In this document: in pieces, positions 22,789-32,059 of the stretch
How the letters are laid out: the number at the start of each line of letters is the position of its first letter
Numbering within the stretch: position 1 is the stretch's first letter
Source: Bacteroidales bacterium
GTDB taxonomy: Bacteria; Bacteroidota; Bacteroidia; Bacteroidales; UBA932
Length of the DNA stretch: 32,059 nucleotides
Direction: 5' to 3'
Assembly: GCA_017399905.1 (NCBI GenBank)
Contig: JAFQAR010000004.1
Coordinates: 1 to 32,059 of the forward strand
Notes under the pieces: generated by a model
Databases searched by the model: none
What the model was told of the DNA's origin: nothing
What the model saw: only the letters and a program-made list of their open reading frames with translations
Position numbers and translations under genes: made by a program

Positions 22789-25065
22789 TCAGCGGATCTC
22801 GGTCTCAATGGTCTGTCGGATGTCATCGGATGCAGCTCCTACGAGAATCTGTACCTTGCCCGGCTCCACAGTCCATCCGTTCGTCTCCATATCCCAGTGT
22901 GCGAGTTCGCTTACCGGGAATTCGAGAGTGACGTTCTTTGTCTCTCCGGCCTTGAGTGTTACCCTTTCGAAAGCTTCAAGCTCCTTTACAGGACGCTCTA
23001 TCTTTGTATCAGGCCTGCTTACATAAAGCTGAACCACTTCGTCAGCTTCCATGTCTCCGAGATTGGTGATGTCAAGGCTTACCTGAATCATTCCCTTCTT
23101 CTTCCTGCATGATAGTGCGCCGTATTCGAAGTCAACATAGGAGAGACCATGTCCGAATGCGTACATTACAGGAACATCCTTTGCCTCGAACCATCTGTAA
23201 CCTACAAATATGCCTTCCCTGTACTCTGATACAGGTGCAGGAAGATTTGCTATATACTCCTGGATCTGTTCGCGGGTATAACCTGTTGCATCGAGACGGT
23301 ACATGAGGGTGAAGAGGTCTTCGCCTGTGTTGTTGCCAGGGAAGCTGCCTGTAGCATATGCTGGAGAATCCTCAAGCTTGCGAGGGAATGTGAAAGGTAG
23401 TTTTCCTGAAGGGGCGATGTCTCCGAAGAGAACCTCTGCGAGGGCTGTACCACCTTCGAGACCGTTCCACCATCCCTGTACGATGGCAGGAGAATATGGT
23501 TCAAGGGCACGAAGATCTGTCGGACCTCCGGAAATCAGTACGGTAGTTACGTTCGGATTCGCTTCATGAAGAGCCTTGATGACTTCGTTCTGACCGCATG
23601 GCAGGTCTATGTTCTTACGGTCGCTTCCTTCTGTCTCAATGGATTTGTTGGTTCCGCCGAAGAAGATGACCATGTCAGCGTCCTTTGCGAGGGCGACCGC
23701 CTCAGCAAGAAGTGCAGGATCTGCAGACTCGTCTGTAGAGTTTGCTACAAGCGGGTCAACAGGACCGCCTCCGAATCTTCCCCAAGCCATTCTCATGACG
23801 TAGTTCTTATATCCCGGAGCATAAACCACTTCTACTCCGGCCTCGGCAGCTCTTTTTCGGATACCCTCGAGAGGAGTAACTTCATAAAGGGTCTTGACAC
23901 CGGCACCGATACCTCCTGCGGCTGTTGTCAGAACCGCATTTTGTCCGATAACCGCAATCTTCTTTACTTCGTCGGAGATCGGGAGATTGCCTTTGTCGTT
24001 CTTGAGAAGCACGATTGACTTCTGTGCTATTTCATATGCAACCTGCTGAGTCTCAGGTTGAGATGTCATGATAGTGTTTGCGACGTCCTCTGGAACTGGT
24101 TCGATCGCGAAACGCAGACGAAGGATTTCGCGTACCTTTGCATCAATGACAGACTCGTCAAGTGCACCGTTCCTTACGGAATCTATGAGTGCCTGACCGA
24201 AATAGTTGTCACCTGTCATCTGTACGCAAAGTCCGCCGAGAGCTGCGCCCATTGTGCTATGTGTTCCGCCCCAGTCTGAAACCGTCATGCCTTTGAAGCC
24301 CCACTCGTCGCGGAGGATCTCATTGTTGAGATGTGCATTTTCAGAGCAATAGTAGCCGTTTACCTTGTTGTATGCCGGCATCACACACATTGCACCACCT
24401 TCCTTGACTGCAGCCTCGAAAGGTTTGAGATAGATTTCGCGCATTGTACGTTCGTCAGCTATTACATCTACGCTTCCGCGGTTTGTTTCTTGATTGTTGA
24501 GGGCGTAATGCTTTAGGCATACAGCTGTTCCAGCATCTTGTGAACCGATGGTGTATTCTACCGAAAGGCGTGCGGCAAGTACAGGATCCTCGCTGAGATA
24601 TTCGTAAGTGCGTCCTCCTACCGGAAGCCTCTGGATGTTGATTGCCGGGCCGAGGATGATATCTTTACCTCTGAGACGTCCTTCCTTTCCCATTGCCCAT
24701 CCGTTCTTGCGTGCCATTTCCTTTGACCATGTAGCGGCAAGAGCGGAACCGGTAGGGAAGTATGTTGCTGAGTCAAGAGTCCATCCGAGCGAACGGAAAC
24801 CGTCACCGTTTTCCTCACGGATGCCGAAAGGACCGTCAGTATATTTGATGTCCTGGATGCCTAGACGTGGAACGCCTTCAGAAGACATGTTTGTCTTGCT
24901 GTGCAGCATTTCTACTTTTTCTTCAAGACTCATCTGTGCGATGATCTCGTTGATCTTCTTGTCGTTCACTGTGAGTCTGTCCTGAGGAGACATGCTTTTG
25001 CAGCCTGCGAGTGCGACAATTGCCGCAACGCATGTCATAATTGCTGAAAGTTTGAGCTGTTTCAT
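22789..25065 (-). CDS. GH3 family beta-glycosidase lipoprotein with C-terminal Fn3-like domain
   Basis: The 758-residue protein begins with a lipoprotein signal (MKQLKLSAIMTCVAAIVALAGC, acylated Cys 22), so it should be anchored in a membrane. The start at 25065 is chosen because it leads straight into this signal; the in-frame ATG 25086 adds seven residues before it. A GH3 (beta/alpha)8 domain follows with LKHYALNNQE and the nucleophile D264 in GMTVSDWGGTH. The alpha/beta sandwich domain carries ETEGSDRKNIDLP, which probably supplies the acid/base Glu. A fibronectin III-like domain closes the chain (VSLDITNLGDMEADEVVQLYV). This is the full three-domain layout of beta-glucosidases and related exo-enzymes, though xylosidase activity cannot be excluded. 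It is divergent from a second GH3 gene. Confidence 0.9.
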   Translation of the reverse strand: MKQLKLSAIMTCVAAIVALAGCKSMSPQDRLTVNDKKINEIIAQMSLEEKVEMLHSKTNMSSEGVPRLGIQDIKYTDGPFGIREENGDGFRSLGWTLDSATYFPTGSALAATWSKEMARKNGWAMGKEGRLRGKDIILGPAINIQRLPVGGRTYEYLSEDPVLAARLSVEYTIGSQDAGTAVCLKHYALNNQETNRGSVDVIADERTMREIYLKPFEAAVKEGGAMCVMPAYNKVNGYYCSENAHLNNEILRDEWGFKGMTVSDWGGTHSTMGAALGGLCVQMTGDNYFGQALIDSVRNGALDESVIDAKVREILRLRFAIEPVPEDVANTIMTSQPETQQVAYEIAQKSIVLLKNDKGNLPISDEVKKIAVIGQNAVLTTAAGGIGAGVKTLYEVTPLEGIRKRAAEAGVEVVYAPGYKNYVMRMAWGRFGGGPVDPLVANSTDESADPALLAEAVALAKDADMVIFFGGTNKSIETEGSDRKNIDLPCGQNEVIKALHEANPNVTTVLISGGPTDLRALEPYSPAIVQGWWNGLEGGTALAEVLFGDIAPSGKLPFTFPRKLEDSPAYATGSFPGNNTGEDLFTLMYRLDATGYTREQIQEYIANLPAPVSEYREGIFVGYRWFEAKDVPVMYAFGHGLSYVDFEYGALSCRKKKGMIQVSLDITNLGDMEADEVVQLYVSRPDTKIERPVKELEAFERVTLKAGETKNVTLEFPVSELAHWDMETNGWTVEPGKVQILVGAASDDIRQTIETEIR

Positions 25066-25235
25066 AAATATGGTTAGTTGAATCATTTTCTTCTGTAATG
25101 TCGAATCCTGTCAAGGCATCTGTTTACTTTGTAAATATAGTCACATTTTGTCCATACGCGCATACAGCGTCAAGCTTTTTAAACAAATAGAAAATATTAT
25201 GAACGCAAATGAAAATATCCGTAAGGTTAATTGAC

Positions 25236-25243
25236 TAAATTTG
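25236..25243 (+). promoter_or_regulatory. Probable -7 element for the GH3 gene at 25313
   Basis: TAAATTTG fits TAnnTTTG, about 70 bases before the ATG. No TTTG lies at the right distance upstream. The 247-bp gap between the divergent GH3 genes (25066-25312) shows no matching element for the minus-strand gene and no strong palindrome. Confidence 0.4.
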
Positions 25244-25312
25244 TAACAGATAATGATTGCCATGTCCCTTTCCGGGCCTCGCAACGACATATTGAAAACT
25301 GATGACTGACAT

Positions 25313-27640
25313 ATGAAACGCATTGTGTTATTACCATTGGCTGCGGCATTGCTGCTGACGTCATGCTCCGGTCCGAAGTGGCAGGAGGAAGTTACAGAGA
25401 ACGGGTATAACGTGATTACGCAGAAGAAGGGTCAGACACTTGCTTATGCCCCTGCTTCTGGAATCTCTATCCTGACGGTTGAAGGGTATGCCTTCAAGGA
25501 CCTTGACAGGGACGGGGAACTGGATCCATATGAGGATTGGCGTCTTTCTGCAGCGGAAAGAGCAACAGACCTTGCTTCTGAACTGACGATAGAGGAGATT
25601 GCAGGAATGATGCTCTACAGTTCACATCAGTCCGTACCTTCGCGTGGAGGCATGTTCGGAGGTGCGACATACGACGGAAAACCTTTCGATGAGAGCGGTG
25701 CTTCGGCATCTGACCTGTCCGATGCTCAGAAACGCTTCCTGACAGAGGATAACCTCAGGGCGGTACTTGTGACGACGGTTGAATCACCGGCTGTCGCTGC
25801 GCGCTGGAACAACAACATGCAGGCTCTGGCGGAAAGTCTGGGACATGGAGTGCCCGTGAATACCTCATCCGATCCGCGTCATGAAACCTCTGCCACTGCA
25901 GAGTATAACTATGGTGCAGGCGGTGATATTTCGCATTGGCCTACATCCCTCGGTCTTGCGGCTACATTCGAGCCTGCTCTGGTAGAGGAGTTCGGCCGTA
26001 TTGCTGCAGAGGAATATAGGGCCCTCGGCATCTCCACTGCGCTTTCTCCTCAGATCGATCTGGCTACAGAACCGCGCTGGACACGTTTCTACGGCACATT
26101 CGGAGAGAGTCCGGAACTTGACGCTGACATGGCCCGTGCATATGTGGACGGATTCCAGACCAGTACTGGAAAAGATGAAATTGCAGACGGATGGGGCTAT
26201 AGGAGCGTCAATGCAATGGTGAAGCATTGGCCGGGCGGAGGACCTGGGGAAGGAGGCCGCGACGCGCACTATAACTATGGAAAGTATGCCGTATATCCCG
26301 GCGGTGCATTCGAGACTCATCTCAAGCCCTTCACGGAAGGTACATTCAAACTCAACGGCGCTACCGGTATGGCCTCGGCCGTAATGCCATATTATACCAT
26401 ATCTTCAGGTGTTGATCCTTCAGGAAAGAATGTAGGCAACAGTTACAGCAAGTATATCATAACTGATCTGCTTCGTGACAAATATGATTATGACGGAGTG
26501 GTATGTACTGACTGGAACATTACTTATGACAATCTTGGAATCGACAGGTTCGACGGTAAATGCTGGGGTGTCGAGGAACTTTCCGTAGCCCAAAGACATT
26601 ATGAGTGCCTGAAGGCAGGGGTGGACCAGTTCGGAGGCAACAATGACAAAGGACCTGTACTTGAGGCATATGCAATGTGGGTGGAAGAGTTCGGGCAGGA
26701 ATCTGCAGATGCCCGTTTCAGAGATTCTGCTCGCCGTCTTCTTCTCAACTCTTTCCGTACCGGACTCTTCGAGAATCCTTACCTCGATCCTTCTCTTTCA
26801 GAAGAGACAGTCGGTAAGCCTGAGTTCATGGAGAAGGGATATCAGGCCCAGCTCAAGTCTGTAGTGATGGTAAAGAATTCGGACAATATCCTTCCATTAA
26901 AGTCTGACGAGGACAGGCTTAAGGTGTATGTACCTCAAAGATACTTTCCTCAGATGGTAAACTTCTTCGGTATCGTGACACCTGAGAGATGGGAGCCTGC
27001 ATTTGATCAGGGTCTTCTTGAGAGATATTATGAGCCGGTAGCTGATCCGTCTGAAGCCGATTTTGCAATCGTTGTCATTGATGCTCCGACATCCGGCACA
27101 GGATACAGTATGGAAGACGTGAAGAAAGGTGGCAACGGCTACATTCCTATCAGTCTCCAGTATTCAGATTACACAGCAGAGCATGCCCGTGAAGTGTCTC
27201 TCGCTGGAGGAGACCGCCTTGAGAAGTCTGCCAACAGATCATACAAGGGCAAGAGTGTCAAGACTGTCAATAAGACTGACCTTGAGATAGTCGTCGAGAC
27301 TAAGAAGGCAATGGGTGACAAGCCTGTCATCACAGTGGTAAGTACCGGCAAACCTTTCGTTCCTGAGTTTGAACCATATTCAGATGCAATCCTTGTAAGC
27401 TTCGGTTGTCAGAATCAGGCGCTTCTTGACCTGATAAGCGGTGCTGTAGAGCCTTCTGCTCTTCTTCCTATGCAGCTTCCTGCAGAGATGAAGACAGTGG
27501 AACTTCAGATGGAGGACGTGCCGTTCGATATGGACTGCTATGTTGACGCTGACGGCAACGCCTACGACTTCGCCTACGGCCTGAACTGGTCAGGTCGCAT
27601 CAATGATGCCCGTACTAAAAAATATGGTGTGGTGAGATAG
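25313..27640 (+). CDS. GH3 family glycosidase lipoprotein with EF-hand-like N-terminal loop, no Fn3 domain
   Basis: The 775-residue protein has a lipoprotein signal (MKRIVLLPLAAALLLTSC, Cys 18). Residues 63-74 (DLDRDGELDPYE) form a calcium-binding-like loop with acidic residues at positions 1, 3, 5 and 12. The GH3 catalytic domain includes VKHWPGGGPGEGGRDAHYNYG and the nucleophile D400 in VVCTDWN; the alpha/beta sandwich domain follows (about 500-745). Unlike the GH3 at 22789, it ends shortly after FAYGLNWSG, with no fibronectin-like domain. It belongs to a different GH3 subgroup, so it may act on a different linkage. Exo-beta-glycosidase activity is secure as a family statement; the sugar is not. 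It is divergent from the GH3 at 22789 and convergent with the fusion gene. Confidence 0.88.
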   Translation: MKRIVLLPLAAALLLTSCSGPKWQEEVTENGYNVITQKKGQTLAYAPASGISILTVEGYAFKDLDRDGELDPYEDWRLSAAERATDLASELTIEEIAGMMLYSSHQSVPSRGGMFGGATYDGKPFDESGASASDLSDAQKRFLTEDNLRAVLVTTVESPAVAARWNNNMQALAESLGHGVPVNTSSDPRHETSATAEYNYGAGGDISHWPTSLGLAATFEPALVEEFGRIAAEEYRALGISTALSPQIDLATEPRWTRFYGTFGESPELDADMARAYVDGFQTSTGKDEIADGWGYRSVNAMVKHWPGGGPGEGGRDAHYNYGKYAVYPGGAFETHLKPFTEGTFKLNGATGMASAVMPYYTISSGVDPSGKNVGNSYSKYIITDLLRDKYDYDGVVCTDWNITYDNLGIDRFDGKCWGVEELSVAQRHYECLKAGVDQFGGNNDKGPVLEAYAMWVEEFGQESADARFRDSARRLLLNSFRTGLFENPYLDPSLSEETVGKPEFMEKGYQAQLKSVVMVKNSDNILPLKSDEDRLKVYVPQRYFPQMVNFFGIVTPERWEPAFDQGLLERYYEPVADPSEADFAIVVIDAPTSGTGYSMEDVKKGGNGYIPISLQYSDYTAEHAREVSLAGGDRLEKSANRSYKGKSVKTVNKTDLEIVVETKKAMGDKPVITVVSTGKPFVPEFEPYSDAILVSFGCQNQALLDLISGAVEPSALLPMQLPAEMKTVELQMEDVPFDMDCYVDADGNAYDFAYGLNWSGRINDARTKKYGVVR

Positions 27641-27646
27641 TTTTAT

Positions 27647-27674
27647 GAACACCGTCCACGATAGACACGGTTTC
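27647..27674. terminator. Weak hairpin between convergent GH3 and fusion genes
   Basis: GAA(C)ACCGT (27647-27655) pairs with ACGGTTTC (27667-27674) leaving one bulged C and an 11-base loop. AT-rich sequence flanks both sides. It lies in the 67-bp gap between two convergent stops and is a plausible but weak terminator. Confidence 0.35.
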
Positions 27675-27707
27675 TAAATAAAATCGTGCTTGATGTATGC
27701 AGAAAGA

Positions 27708-29546
27708 TTAAAGAGCAGGATAGATGTACTTCCAGATGAGGTTGATTTCAGCCTGCATGTCATTTACGTGCGCAGTGGTTACGACAACTGCATTCTTCTC
27801 AGGAATTATGATGATGTACTGACCGTTTGCTCCGTCTGCCCTGAAGGCATTGTAGCGGCAGCGCCACATCTGGTAGCCATACCCCTGGAGCCAGTCACTT
27901 TCCTTGGCAAATTCAGCAAGCTTGGCCGCATCATCGGAATTCAGACCGGCGGGTACACATGGCACTTGTGCTGCAGAAGCAGCTTCAATCCACTCTGCAG
28001 GAACAATCTGTTTTCCGTTAAACTGACCCTTCTGGAGAATCATAAGACCCATTTTTGCAAGGTCTTCAGTCTTGAGGTATAGTCCCCATCCGCCGGTGTT
28101 TACACCCTGAGGTGACTCGGCCCAGCTGACGTTGTTGATTCCAAGCGGTCTGAAAAGGCGAGGGAAGAGGTAGTCCACGACTTTCTGACCTGTCACCTTC
28201 TGCACCATAGCCGAAAGAACGTAGGTTCCGAGACTGTTGTAGCAGTAGATTGTGCCTGGCTTATGAGTGACAGGGTGCTCTATAAACACCTTGATCCAAT
28301 TTTCCTTGTTGTCACCCCATACCTTCCTTGTAGGATCTGTCGAGTGACCGCAGTTCATAGTAAGCAGGTGTTTCACATTGATCTCCTGGAGGTACTCTGA
28401 CGGATTCTCAGGGCAGTGTTCTGGGAACAGGTCCACAAGCTTGTCTTCAAGAGAAAGTTTTCCTTCAGCAACTGCAAGTCCCACAGCCATTGATGTGAAA
28501 GTCTTGCTGACAGAGTTGAGGATATGCGGCTCATTTTCCTTGCCTTTGCTCATCCATTTTTCCAGAACAACATTACCATCCTTCACGACCATAATGCTGT
28601 GAAGGTCCTGGCCTTCCTTTGCTACTGCTGCAAAGTACTTGTCGGCTGCCTTTGTCATCTTGGCAGATGCTTCGGCGCGTGGGAGAGACTTTGTGAGGGT
28701 ATTGATGTCGATGAGCTTTATTCCGCGCTCCTGGATGACCTTGAGCACTTCCTCGCTCTTGAGCAGGTCGGTAACGCCCTGACGGTCAACAGCAACGTTC
28801 TCATATCCTACGTGCATAACAGTCTGCATCTCAGAGTCGTTATATGCAGGATGGTCTACGAACATATATCTCTTGCCCTCTTCCATCTTTTCGAGGGCCT
28901 TGATGAAGCTTGCGATCTTCTCCTCAGCTGTGGCTCTTGGGCCGTCATATCCGGTGTAAGAGAAGTTGTACTGCTTGAATGCCTCTCCGCGGTCAATTGA
29001 CGGAAGGTTGTACTCTTCCGAGAGCTTCTGTACGACCTCCATCACCTGAGGGTTGAATGCTGTGGACATCATATGACCTGATATATGCGTAACCTGCGGG
29101 ATGTTCTTGAGGGCCAGTTCGATCTGGGCTCGGAACTCCTTCTCGATCTCGTTGATGTCGAAATTTGCCATATTCTCCATTATCGACTGTCCGGGATAGG
29201 CGGCGTTAGGGCCCATCATCGGGAAGAAGTAGCCGTTCTCATCCACAAGGCTGGGACAGTCTGTAAGTGGTCTCCACTTTACGTTCTCCCATTCGCTTGT
29301 GATGGCAAGATGTACACCTACATCAAGTCCGGGATTCTCCTTCAGCATCTTTACGACCTCAGGGAACCAGGAACCTACAACCAGTACTTCTGCAGATTGT
29401 GCTATTCCGTTCTTATAGGTGTCGATGCTTGCTTCGTTTACGGAGTGCAGGGCTCCCATATCATCGATTCTGATGACCAGCTCCTGGGCATTCGCTGTAA
29501 AGCAGCTCAGCAGGGCAGCTGCAGCCAATAGTTTCAGTGTCTTCAT
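27708..29546 (-). CDS. Fusion of ChbG/YdjC-like deacetylase and beta-lactamase-fold serine hydrolase
   Basis: The 612-residue protein has a signal peptide (MKTLKLLAAAALLSCFTANA). Residues of about 21-290 match ChbG/YdjC carbohydrate deacetylases, with D28/D29 in IRIDDMG, H79 in GVHLAI, and H154/H158 in VTHISGHMM as likely metal ligands or catalytic residues. Residues of about 300-612 match the serine beta-lactamase/EstB-like family: S345-V-S-K348 (SxxK), YNS at 436-438 in place of YxN, and GYGYQMWR with ADGANGQYI as the third region. Such hydrolases are usually esterases rather than antibiotic resistance enzymes. One secreted protein could thus remove an N-acetyl group and a second ester or amide from one glycan. 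It follows the esterase gene by 46 bp across a hairpin, so expression may be partly linked. The frame is uninterrupted across the join. Confidence 0.85.
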   Translation of the reverse strand: MKTLKLLAAAALLSCFTANAQELVIRIDDMGALHSVNEASIDTYKNGIAQSAEVLVVGSWFPEVVKMLKENPGLDVGVHLAITSEWENVKWRPLTDCPSLVDENGYFFPMMGPNAAYPGQSIMENMANFDINEIEKEFRAQIELALKNIPQVTHISGHMMSTAFNPQVMEVVQKLSEEYNLPSIDRGEAFKQYNFSYTGYDGPRATAEEKIASFIKALEKMEEGKRYMFVDHPAYNDSEMQTVMHVGYENVAVDRQGVTDLLKSEEVLKVIQERGIKLIDINTLTKSLPRAEASAKMTKAADKYFAAVAKEGQDLHSIMVVKDGNVVLEKWMSKGKENEPHILNSVSKTFTSMAVGLAVAEGKLSLEDKLVDLFPEHCPENPSEYLQEINVKHLLTMNCGHSTDPTRKVWGDNKENWIKVFIEHPVTHKPGTIYCYNSLGTYVLSAMVQKVTGQKVVDYLFPRLFRPLGINNVSWAESPQGVNTGGWGLYLKTEDLAKMGLMILQKGQFNGKQIVPAEWIEAASAAQVPCVPAGLNSDDAAKLAEFAKESDWLQGYGYQMWRCRYNAFRADGANGQYIIIIPEKNAVVVTTAHVNDMQAEINLIWKYIYPAL

Positions 29547-29566
29547 ATATCTTTATTTTTTAAAAA

Positions 29567-29585
29567 TCCCCGGTCTGGCCGGGGA
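29567..29585 (-). terminator. Hairpin between the esterase and the fusion gene
   Basis: TCCCCGG (29567-29573) and CCGGGGA (29579-29585) form a GC-rich 7-bp stem with a five-base loop. On the minus strand it is followed by TTTTTAAAAAATAAAG. It has the form of an intrinsic terminator after the esterase gene at 29593, but the short gap and lack of a visible promoter for the next gene suggest partial read-through. Confidence 0.7.
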
Positions 29586-29592
29586 TAAAGTC

Positions 29593-30783
<1,191 letters not shown>

Positions 30784-32059
30784 TTACTTCTGAAGTGTCA
30801 GTTCATTGACAGGCTGAGCCGGGGCGAGGACATTGTTGACCTTCCAGCTTTCCGCCTTCTTGAGTCTGTACTCGCCGGTGCCGCGGATGTCGGCAGCATT
30901 AGCACCGAACATTACCTTATATGTACCGGCTGCAGTCTCCCAAGCTGAGTTCGCTTCGTTGAATGACGCCAGAGTATATCTGCATACATCGATTGTGAGG
31001 GTCTGGGACTCGCCAGGAGCAAGTTCCTTGGTCTTAGCAAAGCCCTTGAGCTCGAATGCAGGCTTCTCAAGACCTCCTGCAGGAGCTGCGACATAAAGCT
31101 GTACGGATTCCTTACCTGCGGCAGCACCGGTGTTCTTCACTGTGATTGTTGCTGTGAATCCCTTGTCTGTTGCCTTTACGACAGGCTTGCTGTACTCGAA
31201 AGTGGTGTAAGATTTTCCATATCCGAAAGGATAGGATACTGGTGCACCAGCTGTCTGGAAATATCTGTAGCCTACGTAGATGCCTTCGTTGTATTCAGTG
31301 TAGTCAATGCATTTCTGCTCTTTCTTCTTTCCGCCCCAGAGGAAATCCCACTCTCCGGTCTGAGTCTTCTTATAGTTATATGGGAAGTTTGCGGAAGACG
31401 GTATGTCAAGATAGCTTATAGGGAAGGTCATAGGGAGCTTTCCGGAAGGATTTGCCTTGCCGCAGAGGATGTCAGCCACTGCAAGACCGCCTTCCTGACC
31501 TGGAGTCCAGGCGAGGAGGATAGCGTCTGGAATGTGCTTCCATGATGCTGTCTCGATAGCGCCACCGATGTTGAGTACGACAACAAACTTCTTTCCTGCA
31601 GCGTGGTAGATGTCAGCAAGGTTCTGGATCATCTCGCGCTCAGTGCCTGTAAGTGTCCAGTCACCGTCCTTAGCGTAGCGGTCACCACCCTCACCAGCGT
31701 TTCTTGAAAGAGTGAAGATAGCGATGTCAGTCTGAGGCTCCATTCTTTCAAAGTACTCGCGGCTTACCTCCATCTCTGAAATCACTGGGTCGCCGAGGAG
31801 GACTCCGCCAGTGCCACCGTTGTTTTTGAGTGAAGTCTTTGCGTAAGCGATGTACTGCTCATACCACTTCTGGATGTCCTGGTTAACCTCGAAGCCGTTG
31901 TCAGCAAGACCTTCGGCTACGTTGCGGATATATGGCTTGTTTACGTTACCTGAACCTGTTCCACCAGCGATGAAGTCATAAGAGCCAGTACCGTAGAGAG
32001 CCACCTTCTTAACTCCCTGGAGAGGGAGCACACCATTGTTCTCGAGGAGAACCATTCCC
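30784..32059 (-). CDS. GH3 family glycosidase, C-terminal part (N-terminus outside the window)
   Basis: The frame is open to the right edge of the window, so only about the last 425 residues are seen. They begin in GMVLLENNGVLPLQG, the start of the GH3 alpha/beta sandwich domain. LSRNAGEGGDRYAKDGDWTLTG matches the region that normally carries the acid/base residue. GKLPMTFP and YPFGYGKSYTTFEY are typical GH3 blocks, and the chain ends in a fibronectin III-like domain (TITVKNTGAAAGKESVQLYV). The catalytic domain with the nucleophile Asp and any signal peptide lie beyond the edge. It is the upstream gene of the esterase at 29593 and differs from the other two GH3 proteins here. Confidence 0.85.
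   Translation of the reverse strand, partial: GMVLLENNGVLPLQGVKKVALYGTGSYDFIAGGTGSGNVNKPYIRNVAEGLADNGFEVNQDIQKWYEQYIAYAKTSLKNNGGTGGVLLGDPVISEMEVSREYFERMEPQTDIAIFTLSRNAGEGGDRYAKDGDWTLTGTEREMIQNLADIYHAAGKKFVVVLNIGGAIETASWKHIPDAILLAWTPGQEGGLAVADILCGKANPSGKLPMTFPISYLDIPSSANFPYNYKKTQTGEWDFLWGGKKKEQKCIDYTEYNEGIYVGYRYFQTAGAPVSYPFGYGKSYTTFEYSKPVVKATDKGFTATITVKNTGAAAGKESVQLYVAAPAGGLEKPAFELKGFAKTKELAPGESQTLTIDVCRYTLASFNEANSAWETAAGTYKVMFGANAADIRGTGEYRLKKAESWKVNNVLAPAQPVNELTLQK

Noticed and set aside
27708-28610. Reading the serine hydrolase half as an antibiotic-resistance beta-lactamase
   Set aside because: The YNS and DGANG variants, the fusion to a deacetylase and the glycan-enzyme neighbours point to an EstB-like esterase or related hydrolase instead.

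Overview
The window reads as chromosome from a member of the Bacteroidota, most likely order Bacteroidales. Several promoters fit the Bacteroidetes pattern TTTG-N19/20-TAnnTTTG, Shine-Dalgarno sequences are not evident, and the families are typical of the group: GLPGLI protein, TonB-receptor-like protein with a carboxypeptidase-regulatory domain, BspA-like LRR_5 protein, DUF5106 and ChbG/YdjC. The genus cannot be fixed from the sequence.

Region by region. (1) 1-3198 is an AT-richer stretch with the end of a GLPGLI gene and an 861-residue TonB-receptor-like protein. (2) 3199-3904 has no gene. It holds palindromes, a long imperfect inverted repeat and a good orphan promoter, and runs into a BspA-like gene (to 5425) that has lost its 5' end. 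This looks like the edge or scar of an integrated element. (3) 5427-7052 (minus) is lnt, divergent from a compact seven-gene plus-strand operon (7145-12514): LysE-type exporter, DUF362 ferredoxin-like protein, PASTA protein, RluD-family pseudouridine synthase, HprK-like kinase, S24/S26 peptidase and PqqD-like protein. The operon ends at a perfect 20-bp hairpin. (4) 12532-14587 (minus) has RNase G, a 30-codon basic gene resembling bS22/mS38 (AURKAIP1/COX24 domain), and an HU-family protein. (5) 14843-19869 (plus) is a tight operon lon-ung-coaD-DUF5106 thioredoxin-like protein, followed by a small hypothetical gene and rmuC. (6) 21582 to the right edge is a carbohydrate-degradation cluster: two E-set/CE1-type esterases, three GH3 glycosidases (one cut by the window edge) and a ChbG/YdjC-like deacetylase fused to a beta-lactamase-fold serine hydrolase. 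Each complete product of this cluster starts with a secretion or lipoprotein signal, so it probably works at the periplasm or cell surface on a plant or microbial glycan. No SusC/SusD pair is in view.

The features most worth a second look are the HprK-like/Ser-His S26/PqqD trio, which resembles part of a peptide-modification pathway without a visible precursor; the deacetylase-serine hydrolase fusion; the element scar next to the beheaded BspA gene; and the tiny ribosomal-protein-like gene behind HU.
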